Source: Coprovicinus avistercoris
GTDB lineage: Bacteria > Actinomycetota > Coriobacteriia > Coriobacteriales > Atopobiaceae
NCBI GenBank assembly: GCA_018714895.1
Contig: DVMQ01000011.1
Location: 1 to 64,000 of the forward strand
DNA length: 64,000 nt
Direction of reading: 5' to 3'
Below the pieces are notes generated by a model that saw nothing but the letters and a program-made list of their open reading frames with translations, was not told where the DNA came from and did not search any database. Position 1 is the stretch's first letter. Each line of letters opens with the position of its first letter. Positions 34,220 to 42,960 of this stretch are shown here, in pieces. The position numbers were made by a program, and so were the translations under genes.

Positions 34220-35178
34220 GATAACAGCCCCCTCACAGTTTCCTTAAAGTCGGCAGCGGTGAGTTTGAATTCCTTCTGCAGGAAGTCAGCGCTACCAACC
34301 TGGCCAAAGCGCTCACATACGCCATGGCGCTTAAAGGGTACTGAGATGCCATTCTCAGCAAGTACTGCTGCGACCGCATCTCCCAAACCGCCAACAACAC
34401 CATGATTCTCAATGGTTACTACAGCCTTTTTGCCGGCAACCTCAGAGAGAACAAGCTCGGTATCAAGCGGCTTAATGCAGAACATATCAATAACTTCAAC
34501 GCTCAGGCCCTCAGCAGCAAGCTCCTCAGCAGCATCAAGTGCGTCATGCACGAGCTGACCTGCAGCGATGAGAAGAACGTCACTACCCTCGCGGATAATG
34601 TTGCCCTTGCCCATCTCGAAGGTTGAACCCTCCTCATACAGGCGGTGACAACCCTTACGAGCTGCGCGGACATAGTGGACACCCTCGTCCATCTTGGCAA
34701 ACTCGCGGATTACCCATTCCATCTCGACATCATCGGCTGGATCGCAAACAACGGAGCCGGGGATAGTCCTCATAACAGCAACATCTTCCCAGGTGGTGTG
34801 GGTGCCACCATTTGCTGCAACCGTAAAGCCAGGGTCAGAGCCATAGAGGTTGATGGAGTTATGAGCATATGCACCAGACAGATAGATCTGATCAAATGCA
34901 CGACGAGCAAAGAAGGGACCAAAGGTGTGAGCAAACGGAATAAAGCCCTCAGAGGACAGACCCGCTGCAACACCTACCATGTTTGCCTCAGAAATGCCGC
35001 ACTGAACATAGCGCTCGGGGTTGGTCTCGCCCAGCTTGGAGGTACCACTTGCACCGCCAAGGTCTGCCTCGAGGCAAACAACCTTGTCATTTGACGCCAT
35101 AAGATCCTGCAAGGTAGAAACAAAAACAGAACGAGGAGCACGTCCTTCTTCAGTGTGATCTTTGACAAGAGTGAACAC
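34216..35178 (-). CDS. Transketolase, C-terminal subunit
   Basis: A 320-residue protein equal to the pyrimidine-binding and C-terminal domains of transketolase (VCLEADLGGASGTSKLGE, QCGISEANMVGVAAGLSSEG, VVTIENHGVVGGLG). It starts with GTG at 35178 directly after the TAA of the N-terminal subunit gene, so the pair is translated as one unit. Split transketolases occur in housekeeping and in specialised sugar pathways (for instance apulose-4-phosphate or sulfosugar transketolases); the PTS context favours a specialised role. Confidence 0.92.
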   Translation of the reverse strand: MFTLVKDHTEEGRAPRSVFVSTLQDLMASNDKVVCLEADLGGASGTSKLGETNPERYVQCGISEANMVGVAAGLSSEGFIPFAHTFGPFFARRAFDQIYLSGAYAHNSINLYGSDPGFTVAANGGTHTTWEDVAVMRTIPGSVVCDPADDVEMEWVIREFAKMDEGVHYVRAARKGCHRLYEEGSTFEMGKGNIIREGSDVLLIAAGQLVHDALDAAEELAAEGLSVEVIDMFCIKPLDTELVLSEVAGKKAVVTIENHGVVGGLGDAVAAVLAENGISVPFKRHGVCERFGQVGSADFLQKEFKLTAADFKETVRGLLS

Positions 35179-36033
35179 TTATGCCTCACTCCCTTCAATG
35201 AACTCGTTGAGCTGACGCAGCGCCTCGTCGGCAGCAGCTTTGCAATCAGGATCGCTGAACTTCACAGAATGGTTGCCTGGATAGGTCTCAAAGAATGGAA
35301 TACCTGCACCCTTGACCGTATCAAGCACAATGCAAACCGCACTGTCTTTGACATCTTCTGCCCACGTTACAGCAGCATCCACAGCCTCAATATCCTGGCC
35401 GTTTACGCGCACCGTCTCAAAACCAAAGGCGCGCATTTTCTCGGCGATATCAAACGGATTAATAACGTCCTCAAGAGCACCGTCGAGCTGACGCTTATTC
35501 CAGTCGATAATCACAATGCAGTTATTAAGCTTGTAGTTAGCAAGATACTGGAATGCCTCCCAGCACTGGCCCTCATTCAGCTCGCCATCGCCCACGATGA
35601 GGTAGACGCGGTTATCGGAGCCCTTCATGCGGAGTGCTGTTGCAATACCGGAAGCGGTAGAAGTTCCCTGACCCAGAGAGCCAGTTGTCATGTCTACGCC
35701 CGGAGTTTTTGTACGATCGGGGTGCGAAGGAAGCTTTGTGCCACCCTGATTGAGTGTCATAAGCATCTCGCGATCGAAGAAACCGCACTCTGCAAGCGTG
35801 GAATACCATGCGGGACCAGCATGACCCTTGGAGAGAACAACGCGATCGCGCTCCTCCCACTTCGGGTTTTTCGGGTCGTACCTCAGGTGCTTGCCATACA
35901 GGACACTCATCAGCTCGACAATAGACATCGAGCCACCCAGATGTCCCGAGCCACAATGCTCGAGCATTTCCAGGATGTCCCTACGAATCTTCGCTGACAA
36001 CAGCGTAAGCTTCGCAAGCTCTTGCTTATCCAA
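35179..36033 (-). CDS. Transketolase, N-terminal subunit
   Basis: A 284-residue TPP-binding half. Motifs: SGHLGGSMSIVELMSVLYGKHL, VLSKGHAGPAWYS and the TPP/Mg signature GDGELNEGQCWEA ending NN. It starts with TTG at 36033; AGGAG is 6 nt upstream and no better start is near, so TTG looks real. It works as a heteromer with the next gene product, moving two-carbon units between sugar phosphates. Preceded by PTS EIIB. Confidence 0.92.
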   Translation of the reverse strand: MDKQELAKLTLLSAKIRRDILEMLEHCGSGHLGGSMSIVELMSVLYGKHLRYDPKNPKWEERDRVVLSKGHAGPAWYSTLAECGFFDREMLMTLNQGGTKLPSHPDRTKTPGVDMTTGSLGQGTSTASGIATALRMKGSDNRVYLIVGDGELNEGQCWEAFQYLANYKLNNCIVIIDWNKRQLDGALEDVINPFDIAEKMRAFGFETVRVNGQDIEAVDAAVTWAEDVKDSAVCIVLDTVKGAGIPFFETYPGNHSVKFSDPDCKAAADEALRQLNEFIEGSEA

Positions 36034-36131
36034 TTCCCACTCCTTTCGAACTTGTTCATCACCTGCGAAATAGATTACACATATACTCGCAAAAATGAAG
36101 GATGAACCCGCTGGGATGGAGCAAAGAAACC

Positions 36132-36419
36132 TTAGGCTTCAATATTCTTCTCGCGAAGCTTTTCCTCAAGTTCGTTTTTATCAATGATGTTTACAAGAAC
36201 GATCTTCTGCTCATCTGGAATGTCCTTGATAAAGTCTGCCAGATCGCGGCCAACAACAAACAGATCTGCAGCGCCAGGATGAACATCAGAGGTGGTGGAG
36301 TGTGTTACTTCAACACCAGAAATACCCATCTTCTTGAGCACATCCTGAATGTTCATCTCAACCATGAGGCTTGAGCCAAGGCCAGATCCACAGGCACACA
36401 TAATCTTCTTGACCTTCAT
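36132..36419 (-). CDS. PTS EIIB component, ascorbate (Ula/Sga) family
   Basis: A 95-residue cytosolic phosphocarrier. The phosphocysteine is Cys10 in MCACGSGLGSSLM. It passes phosphate from EIIA to the sugar bound at EIIC. It lies between the EIIC gene and the split transketolase in one operon. The family name does not prove ascorbate as substrate. Confidence 0.9.
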   Translation of the reverse strand: MKVKKIMCACGSGLGSSLMVEMNIQDVLKKMGISGVEVTHSTTSDVHPGAADLFVVGRDLADFIKDIPDEQKIVLVNIIDKNELEEKLREKNIEA

Positions 36420-36498
36420 GACTTCCTCTTTTCTCCCGTTTTATACGGGTTTCATGCGCACGCAGCGCAGCTTTACAGCTTAGTAAAGAGCTTAAAGC

Positions 36499-36536
36499 AC
36501 CGCCGGAACCGAGATAATGTATCCCGGACCGGCGGT
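36499..36536 (-). repeat. Strong intercistronic hairpin between PTS EIIC and EIIB genes
   Basis: Outer arms ACCGCCGG / CCGGCGGT (8 bp) and inner arms CCG-GATA / TATC-CGG with a 3-nt loop give a long stem. It lacks a real T-run on the minus strand, so it is better read as an mRNA-stabilising or partly terminating stem inside the operon. Confidence 0.6.
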
Positions 36537-36586
36537 CTATCTATACCCCGTTATCGGCGTATTTTTCCTTGTGAGGCATCTACCAA

Positions 36587-38011
36587 TTATTCAGCAGATT
36601 CCTCAGCCTTCTTGGGCTTAGGAGCAACGTAGTTGTAGATGATAGGAGCTACGAAGAACAGAACAGCAATGATGAACAGCGGCATACCAGGTGTCATCTG
36701 AGCAAGGTTGCCGAAGAGCATGCCTACCCATGAGAAGTCTGCATCAGAGAAGGTAGCGCTGACGAATCCGAGTCCGGTAAAGACAGGCATGCAGAGTGCC
36801 GGAAGTGCCGTAATGAGCAAACCATGGAAGAAAGCACCTGCAACACAGCCCTTAATACCGCCCTCGGCATTGCCGAAGATGCCGGCGGTTGCACCGCAGA
36901 AGAAGTGAGGCACGACGCCCGGAAGGATAAGAGCAACGGGGAACCAATTAGCATTGATAGCAGCAAGGATAACAAGACCAACAATGCCTGCAACAAAAGA
37001 AGTAAGGAAACCGATAATGACGGCATTTGGTGCATAGGGGAAAGCGACAGGACAGTCGATAGCAGGAATTGCACCAGGGACGAGCTTCTCAGCAATACCC
37101 TTGAAAGCAGGAACGATCTCGCCAACGATCAGACGGACACCAGAGAGGATGATGTAGACGCCACCGGCAAAAGACATGCCGGAAGTAAGTGCCCACACAA
37201 CCCAGTTGGTCTTAGTTTCTGTGCCAACATTCAGCAGGGTATTGAGATACTGGAACTGAGTAGGATCTGCGCCCAAGATGCCGCGACCAACCGCAATACC
37301 AGTGACGATGACAAACAGCACCATCATAGTAATTGAGATAGAGACCGTGGTATCACGCAGGAAGATGAGGCGCTTGGGGAAGTTGATATCCTCAGTGGAC
37401 TTGCTGCCCTTGAAGATTCGACCAACAAGACCAGCAAGAGCATAACCAAGGCCGCCGAAGTGACCGAGAGCCACGCTGTTAGAGCCGGTAACCTTGCGGA
37501 AAGTTGGCTGGCAGTATGCCGGCGAGGTAACCATAATGAAGGCGAGAATGCAGCCGCCTGCAATAATAAGCATGGGGCCTTCAAGACCGCCGATTGAAAG
37601 TACTACAGCAAGCATGCAGGCCATATACAGTGTGTGGTGGCCAGTCAGGAAGATGTAGTGCATACGAGAAAAACGTGCAAGCACGATGTTGAGGATCATG
37701 CCCAAGCACATGATAAGGGCTGTGTTGGAGCCAAAGTTCTCCAACGCCATCGAAACAACAGCCTCGTTGTTTGGAACAACGCCCTGCATATTAAAGGCAT
37801 AGTTGAAGACTTCGCCAAATGCCAAAAGCGAACCAGACTGCAGGAACGCAGAACCGGCTTCCAGAACAAGGAAGCCTACGATGGTTTTAATAGTACCGGT
37901 TACAATGTCCTCAATTGGCTTGCCCTGCAAGCACAATCCGAGGAGTGAAAGCAGACCAACAAGAATAGCTGGCGTGGACAGAATATTGACAATAAAATCA
38001 ATGACTGCCAT
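36587..38011 (-). CDS. PTS EIIC component, ascorbate (UlaA/SgaT) family
   Basis: A 474-residue membrane protein with about ten to eleven spans that moves and presents the sugar for phosphorylation. Family features: start MAVIDFIVNILSTPAILVGL, the QGVVPNNEAV loop, GHHTLYMACMLA, and a Lys/Ala/Glu-rich cytosolic end. It lacks fused EIIA or EIIB domains, which are separate genes here. The closest known substrate class is L-ascorbate, but no ula decarboxylase, epimerase or lactonase gene is present in this cluster. Confidence 0.93.
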   Translation of the reverse strand: MAVIDFIVNILSTPAILVGLLSLLGLCLQGKPIEDIVTGTIKTIVGFLVLEAGSAFLQSGSLLAFGEVFNYAFNMQGVVPNNEAVVSMALENFGSNTALIMCLGMILNIVLARFSRMHYIFLTGHHTLYMACMLAVVLSIGGLEGPMLIIAGGCILAFIMVTSPAYCQPTFRKVTGSNSVALGHFGGLGYALAGLVGRIFKGSKSTEDINFPKRLIFLRDTTVSISITMMVLFVIVTGIAVGRGILGADPTQFQYLNTLLNVGTETKTNWVVWALTSGMSFAGGVYIILSGVRLIVGEIVPAFKGIAEKLVPGAIPAIDCPVAFPYAPNAVIIGFLTSFVAGIVGLVILAAINANWFPVALILPGVVPHFFCGATAGIFGNAEGGIKGCVAGAFFHGLLITALPALCMPVFTGLGFVSATFSDADFSWVGMLFGNLAQMTPGMPLFIIAVLFFVAPIIYNYVAPKPKKAEESAE

Positions 38012-38101
38012 TTCCTCTCCTTTCGACGATCAATACACCACTTCAACCAACTTTTTCGCAGACAGGCTCAGGTTTCTGACTGCAACTATGTGAGACACCA
38101 A

Positions 38102-38554
38102 CTACTCTTCGGGCTTCTCCTGGGAGACGAAGACTTCAAATACCTCTTCAGGGGTAGCAGCCTCCACAGCCTTCGTGATGTTGGCGGGATCACCAAAAAT
38201 CGTGGCTAGCTCACGCATTACCTCTATGTGGGAATCAGAATCAGCAGCGGCCAGTGTTACAAGCAGGTGCACATCCGGCCCTTCAGGCTTAAAGCGAACC
38301 GGATCGCGCAAAACCGTTACTGCAAGCTGCGCTTTAATGACGCCTTGCTCAGGACGCGCATGGAGAAGAGCGAGATCAGGACAAATAACGAAGTAAGGAC
38401 CAAACTCTTTAGCGTTATCAATAATGCCGTCGATATAGCGCGACTCTACATAACCCTGATCAACGAGCGGCTGCACAGCTATATGGACTGCATCCTCCCA
38501 ATCTTCAGCACAATCGACAATCTGCACATTGTCGTTCTTCAACATCTCCCTCAT
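38102..38554 (-). CDS. PTS EIIA component (fructose/mannitol/ascorbate type)
   Basis: A 150-residue phosphocarrier of the EIIA-2 family. The phosphorylated histidine is in LALLHARPEQGV, and the body has YIDGIIDNAKEFGPYFVI. The ATG at 38554 is chosen with AAAGGA about 10 nt upstream; the open frame reaches 22 codons further up without a better site. First gene of the operon EIIA-EIIC-EIIB-tktN-tktC-deoC, divergent from a DeoR-family regulator. Confidence 0.9.
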   Translation of the reverse strand: MREMLKNDNVQIVDCAEDWEDAVHIAVQPLVDQGYVESRYIDGIIDNAKEFGPYFVICPDLALLHARPEQGVIKAQLAVTVLRDPVRFKPEGPDVHLLVTLAAADSDSHIEVMRELATIFGDPANITKAVEAATPEEVFEVFVSQEKPEE

Positions 38555-38923
38555 TGCGCCTGGTCCTTTCTTTGAAAACACGTCATATGGGTAATCCCAA
38601 GCAAATAAAGTGCTCGGCAAAAAGCCTTAGGCCCTTTCTTTTCCCGCGCTTGTGCATAAATACTACACATTTGGTTCGCATTTTTCGGCTTCTTTCCTGT
38701 TTTTTCCTGTTTTACTGAAAATAGAAGCCGTGAACGGGCAAATTTAGCCGTGAATGGCTCAGTAACTCAGCTCTCTTTCAGTACGGAAGAACGATTGGGA
38801 GCGGTTATGATAAAATTGTCATGATTTTGCGCATATTTCTATAGATGTAGATTCACCCATTGCTGTTGGGTATTACCATGTGCAAAAGAAGATATACGTT
38901 TGAGCAGTACATTAGGGAGCACC
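38555..38923. other. Divergent control region between the PTS operon and the first DeoR regulator
   Basis: This 369-bp gap has no gene. It holds A/T-rich promoter-like sequence with runs such as TTTTTTCCTGTTTT and, at 38725-38755, two copies of AGCCGTGAA exactly 20 bp apart, which recur upstream of the aldolase gene. A -10-like TATGATAAAAT stretch near 38806-38816 could serve the regulator gene. Confidence 0.6.
38725..38755. promoter_or_regulatory. Tandem operator-like repeats (AGCCGTGAA x2, 20 bp apart)
   Basis: AAGCCGTGAA (38725-38734) and TAGCCGTGAAT (38745-38755) have their CGTG cores 20 bp apart, two helical turns, so a regulator would meet both on one DNA face. The same design occurs at 40700-40728. 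DeoR-family repressors often use tandem repeats, and a DeoR-type gene starts 170 bp away. Confidence 0.65.
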
Positions 38924-39820
38924 GTGTTTCCTAAAGAACGACGAGAAGAGATAGTTCGCATTATTGATACCAACGGCCATGCCACCGTTGGATCACTTGC
39001 AGAGCATTTTGGCGTAAGCGTTGACAGTATTCGCAAAGATCTTTCTATCCTTGCTCGCGGTGGCCTCTGTAGGCGTGAATATGGCGGAGCTTTTCGAGTA
39101 GATCATGCAGGAGCTGCCGCTCTTACGATGCCCCAATCAATTGTTCCTTCTCTATCGGATCAGCAAGAGACTCACGCACCTTCTCCAGATAGCACTCCCA
39201 CCGATCCAATTTCAGAATCTCATGAGATTGCTACTCCTGTGCAGCTGGAGCAAGCACATGCGGCGGAGGTACTCGCCACGGATGAAGGAAGACGGGCTGT
39301 TGCAGCACGTGCGTGGCTTGAAATTAATAATGGCGACGCGGTTTTCCTCGGCGTTTCTCGCACATCTTTGTTTTTAGCTGATTATATTGCCGCTGGCGAT
39401 AAGACCTTAATCGTTACTACCAATATGATTGATGTCTTGCCGCGGCTCTCTAAAAATCCCAAGGTAACCGCCCTTTCTACCGGTGGTTATCTCAATGTGA
39501 GGCTCACTGGCTACACTGGGCCAGCAACCATAAGTCTTCTTGAGCCTCTTCTTTTCTCTAAAGCCTTTATCGGAACCTCAGGCATAAACCTTAATTCAAA
39601 GGCAGTTCTTGCAGAAAGCGTAGACGATGGCCGCGTGAATGAGCAGGTCCTACAAAATGCTTCATACTGCTTCCTTCTCGCCGACACTTCAAAGTTCTCT
39701 CCAAGCGGCGGCTACCGCTATGCCTCAATAACCGATTTCAGCGGCATTATTACCGATACCACCGACACAGAAATTCTCTCTGGCATTGCCGCAACCGGAA
39801 CTCCGGTGCTCTGCTCATAA
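38924..39820 (+). CDS. DeoR/GlpR family transcriptional regulator (first paralogue)
   Basis: A 298-residue repressor with an N-terminal helix-turn-helix (residues 20-50, VGSLAEHFGVSVDSIRKDL) and a DeoR sugar-phosphate sensor domain (FLGVSRTSLFLADYI, DDGRVNEQVLQNA, LLADTSKF). A Ser/Pro/Glu-rich stretch of about 45 residues is inserted between the two. I use the GTG at 38924 (GGGAG upstream), because the product then begins MFPKERREEIV, in exact register with the second paralogue; a TTG at 38900 is possible. Divergent from the PTS operon, which it probably controls. Confidence 0.88.
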   Translation: MFPKERREEIVRIIDTNGHATVGSLAEHFGVSVDSIRKDLSILARGGLCRREYGGAFRVDHAGAAALTMPQSIVPSLSDQQETHAPSPDSTPTDPISESHEIATPVQLEQAHAAEVLATDEGRRAVAARAWLEINNGDAVFLGVSRTSLFLADYIAAGDKTLIVTTNMIDVLPRLSKNPKVTALSTGGYLNVRLTGYTGPATISLLEPLLFSKAFIGTSGINLNSKAVLAESVDDGRVNEQVLQNASYCFLLADTSKFSPSGGYRYASITDFSGIITDTTDTEILSGIAATGTPVLCS

Positions 39821-39862
39821 TCAGCATCATCTTGCTCTCATTTTGAAGTGCATCTTTAAGAA

Positions 39863-39909
39863 AAACCCTTCTCTTCATTGGTAAAGCACGCTCATGAAGA
39901 GAAGGGTTT
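39863..39909 (-). terminator. Convergent terminator between regulator 1 and the aldolase gene
   Basis: A 16-bp perfect stem AAACCCTTCTCTTCAT / ATGAAGAGAAGGGTTT with a 15-nt loop. On the minus strand it is followed by TTTCTT, so it mainly ends the aldolase transcript, with possible use by the plus-strand regulator. Confidence 0.9.
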
Positions 39910-39945
39910 ATGCCGTGGCGTATCTTCGGGAATGCGCCTTATGTC

Positions 39946-40614
39946 CTAGGCCGTAAGAGTAGTGCGCCCGTAAGCAGCCTTCCAGTTGGCGGTAAACTCA
40001 TCCACCGCAATGGTGGTATGTGGGTTATCCACAATGTTTTTAAGCACCGATGGCGGAACAGTAATGGCTTGGATACCAGCACGAATGAGCTGGTGTACCT
40101 GATTTACGCTATGGAATGAAGCTGCTACAACCTTTGTAGAGGAGTTCTGTACACGCAGCATCTCAATGAGATCGATAGTTTCGGCAACACCATCGCCGTA
40201 GTTAGACATACGGTTTACATAGGGTGCAAGATAATCTGCGCCGTTAACAGCCGCCATAAAACCAGAGTCTGCAGAGTAAATTGCTGTTGCAAGGGTGTGG
40301 ATCCCCTCTTCATGGCAGGCTTTAACAGCTTGCAAACCAGCACGATGAACAGGGATTTTTACATACATATTCTCAGGGCGAAGCGAGGCGATGTAGCGCG
40401 CTTCTTCCATAATGCCCTCAAAATCCGTTGCAACTACCTGGATAAAAATCTTCTGATCAGTTCGAAGATAATCTACGAGATCAGAAATAACAGCCTCGGG
40501 AGACTTGCCACTCTTCGTAATAATCGTTGGATTTGTGGTTACACCAGAAACATTAAGAAACTGGTCATATTCCTTAATCTCCTCAATGTTGCCAGTATCA
40601 AGAATGAGCTCCAT
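39946..40614 (-). CDS. Fructose-6-phosphate aldolase / transaldolase-like protein
   Basis: A 222-residue class I aldolase of the FSA/TalC group. The Schiff-base lysine is Lys86 in YVKIPVH, and LDTGNIEEIKEY and SGVTTNPTIITKSGK are typical N-terminal motifs. FSA splits fructose-6-phosphate to dihydroxyacetone and glyceraldehyde-3-phosphate; small transaldolases share the fold. It is a single-gene unit facing the second DeoR regulator, with the same operator motif as the PTS operon, so both probably belong to one pathway. Confidence 0.9.
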   Translation of the reverse strand: MELILDTGNIEEIKEYDQFLNVSGVTTNPTIITKSGKSPEAVISDLVDYLRTDQKIFIQVVATDFEGIMEEARYIASLRPENMYVKIPVHRAGLQAVKACHEEGIHTLATAIYSADSGFMAAVNGADYLAPYVNRMSNYGDGVAETIDLIEMLRVQNSSTKVVAASFHSVNQVHQLIRAGIQAITVPPSVLKNIVDNPHTTIAVDEFTANWKAAYGRTTLTA

Positions 40615-40699
40615 TACAAACTCCTTTCAAAGAACTCCCTCTCACACGCTTCTCTATAGCGCTATTATTTCTCATTTCGTATTGAACTTCTATTGTTTT

Positions 40700-40728
40700 A
40701 TCGTGTTTGGCTAAAATAAGCCGTGAAT
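40700..40728. promoter_or_regulatory. Operator-like repeats shared with the PTS control region
   Basis: TAAGCCGTGAATAG (40717-40730) matches the motif at 38745 almost exactly, and a degenerate copy TTATCGTGTTTGGC lies upstream so that the two CGTG cores (40702 and 40722) are again 20 bp apart. The site is between the aldolase gene and the second DeoR gene. Confidence 0.65.
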
Positions 40729-40808
40729 AGACGCGATTCGAAGCAAAAGCCATACTCAGTAAAGAGATCGATCGAATTACCGCTCGTTCAATAAGGAGAA
40801 ACCCTCTC

Positions 40809-41564
40809 ATGTTTTTAGAAGAACGCCAAAATCAGATCGTTTCGCTTCTCGAACGTGAAGGCCGTGTATCCGTAAGCGATTTGGCTGAGCGGTTTTCTGT
40901 CACCGAAGATTGCATTAGAAAAGATCTGCGCCATCTCGTCGCCGACGGGAGATGTCGACGTGTTTATGGCGGCGCCACACGTATTGAACCCGAGGTCAAT
41001 CGGCGGATAGTCAGTCGTGTTGATACGTTCCGCCCTGAAAAACAAGCTGTTGCCACCAAGGCTCTCGGGCTTATCGGTGAACATCAGACGGTCTTTCTTG
41101 ATGCTTCATCCACCAACATCTTGCTTGCTCGCCTTATTGCAAACACAGACATTTCCTGCATGATTGTTACCAATTCGGTAGATGTTGCCCATGAAGCTGC
41201 GGCTAATCCACGCATTAGTGTCGTATGCCCTGGTGGAAACTTTAACAGCGATTACAACGGCTTTATTGGAGCAATGACTGCCTCCATCCTTGAAGGTTTC
41301 CGCTTTGACGTAGGATTTCTCGGCGCTGTGGGCATTGATCCTTATTCTGGCGATGTGCTCACGCTCGATTTGGACGATGGTCCTGTAAAGAGAGTCGTAC
41401 TACAGAATTCTGAGAAGCGTATCTTGCTCTGCACTGCAGATAAACTCGGACATTCAGGATCATTCCGCTATGCCACGCTGGAAGATTTTGATCTTGTCTT
41501 AGCCGACGATCCTTCTCATAAGGCCTATGAGCCACTGCATAAAAATGGCGTAATGGTGCGTTAA
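40809..41564 (+). CDS. DeoR/GlpR family transcriptional regulator (second paralogue)
   Basis: A 251-residue repressor aligned residue for residue with the first paralogue in its DNA-binding part (MFLEERQNQIVSLLEREG; VSDLAERFSVTEDCIRKDL; RVYGGA). Its sensor domain has FLDASSTNILLARL, LDDGPVKRVVLQNS and LLCTADKLGHSGSFRYA. It lacks the Ser/Pro insertion of paralogue 1. AAGGAG lies before the ATG. Divergent from the aldolase gene; ends at a terminator shared with ilvA. Confidence 0.92.
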   Translation: MFLEERQNQIVSLLEREGRVSVSDLAERFSVTEDCIRKDLRHLVADGRCRRVYGGATRIEPEVNRRIVSRVDTFRPEKQAVATKALGLIGEHQTVFLDASSTNILLARLIANTDISCMIVTNSVDVAHEAAANPRISVVCPGGNFNSDYNGFIGAMTASILEGFRFDVGFLGAVGIDPYSGDVLTLDLDDGPVKRVVLQNSEKRILLCTADKLGHSGSFRYATLEDFDLVLADDPSHKAYEPLHKNGVMVR

Positions 41565-41570
41565 TACAAC

Positions 41571-41600
41571 AAAGGAGCCCGCGCGCAATGGCAGGCTCCC
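41571..41600 (-). terminator. Convergent terminator between the second DeoR gene and ilvA
   Basis: GGAGCC and GGCTCC arms with extra GC pairs inside form a hairpin. On the minus strand it is followed by TTTG, on the plus strand by TTC. It begins just after the DeoR stop and 26 nt from the ilvA end. Confidence 0.65.
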
Positions 41601-41625
41601 TTCATCAAAGTTATCTCTGCTCTGC

Positions 41626-42846
41626 TTAGAGCGAAGTCTGTACCAATTCCGGCGCAAACCCTGCTTGCTTGAGCGCCTGAACAATCTGGCCTTTATGCTC
41701 TTCACCATAGGCTTCAATGGTTACACGCAGTTCCACAGCAGCATTGCGATTAGTGCTTACAAATTGGTTATGCTCAAGCTTAATAACATTGCCATTTTGC
41801 TCGGCAATGGCATTAGCAACACGTACCAACATGCCCGGCCTATCAGGCAACAGTACACTCACCGTAAAGATACGCCCACGCTGAATCAATCCGTGCTGCA
41901 CCACCGAACTCATCGTAATAACGTCCATGTTGCCACCGGAGAGAATTGCCACCACGCGCTTATTCTCGGCAGGCAGATGCTTCAAAGCAGCAACGGTAAG
42001 CAGGCCAGAATTCTCGACAATCATCTTGTGGTTCTCGACCATATCGAGAAACGCAACGATAAGCTCTTCGTCGGGAACGGTGATAACATCGTCGAGGTTG
42101 TCACGTAAATACGGGAAGACAGCATCGCCCACCTCAAGCACTGCCGTGCCATCTGCAATGGTGTTAGCAGAAGGAATACGAACAGGGTGTCCAGCCTCAA
42201 GCGCTGCGGTAAGCGAGGGTGCGCCCGCCGGCTCCACGCCTACCACACGAATCTTCGGGTTATAGAGCTTTGCAAAGGTACTCACACCGCAGGAAAGGCC
42301 ACCGCCGCCAACGGGCACCAAAATGGTATCGACAAGGGGGAGTTCCTGTACGATCTCCATCGCAATAGTGCCCTGACCAGTTGCTACCACCGGGTCGTTA
42401 AAGGGATGAATAAACGTAAGGCCTTCGCGCTCGGCAAGTTCGAGCGCATAGTCGCACGCCTCATCGTATACATCGCCAGCAAGAACGACTTCGGCTCCAT
42501 AGCCTTTTGTACGCTCAACTTTAATGAGCGGGGTGGTTGTTGGCATAACCACCACAGCTCGAACACCTGCACGAGAGGCAGCATACGCCACACCCTGAGC
42601 ATGATTGCCTGCGCTTGCAGTGATAAGACCATGAGAAAGCTCTTCTTCTGAGAGCGTGGAAATCTTGTAGTAGGCACCGCGAACTTTGTAAGCGCCTGTG
42701 CGCTGCATATTCTCCGGCTTCAGCCAAACGCGGTTGCCTGAGATGGTAGAAAACGATGGGCTCTCTACCAGTTTTGTCTCTCGGGTAACTTCCCGAACTT
42801 TTTCTGAGGCATCTTCAAATGCCTCAAGTGTGAGCATCTCATGCAT
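41626..42846 (-). CDS. ilvA: Threonine ammonia-lyase (threonine deaminase) with ACT domain
   Basis: A 406-residue PLP enzyme turning threonine into 2-oxobutanoate, the start of isoleucine synthesis. The PLP lysine is in TGAYKVRGA, the phosphate loop in PVGGGGLSCG, and GGNMD is near the end of the catalytic part. The last 80 residues form one ACT domain (FTVSVLLPDRPGMLVRVANAI), as in the short biosynthetic/catabolic class. GGAGG precedes the ATG at 42846. It lies 1.2 kb from the ilvDBNC operon but on the opposite strand. Confidence 0.93.
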   Translation of the reverse strand: MHEMLTLEAFEDASEKVREVTRETKLVESPSFSTISGNRVWLKPENMQRTGAYKVRGAYYKISTLSEEELSHGLITASAGNHAQGVAYAASRAGVRAVVVMPTTTPLIKVERTKGYGAEVVLAGDVYDEACDYALELAEREGLTFIHPFNDPVVATGQGTIAMEIVQELPLVDTILVPVGGGGLSCGVSTFAKLYNPKIRVVGVEPAGAPSLTAALEAGHPVRIPSANTIADGTAVLEVGDAVFPYLRDNLDDVITVPDEELIVAFLDMVENHKMIVENSGLLTVAALKHLPAENKRVVAILSGGNMDVITMSSVVQHGLIQRGRIFTVSVLLPDRPGMLVRVANAIAEQNGNVIKLEHNQFVSTNRNAAVELRVTIEAYGEEHKGQIVQALKQAGFAPELVQTSL

Positions 42847-42960
42847 ATGTAGTTCCTCCCCCGAACGTACATGATCACCATTTGCGTCGCGTTTGTTTAT
42901 ATTAGGGCAAACACCTTTCTGCCTTGTATCAGAACTGAGATGAAAAGAAAAGGACCTGTC

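Noticed and set aside
38725..38755. CRISPR-like repeat
   Set aside because: Only two short copies with a 20-bp period and no further spacers; regulatory tandem sites explain them better.
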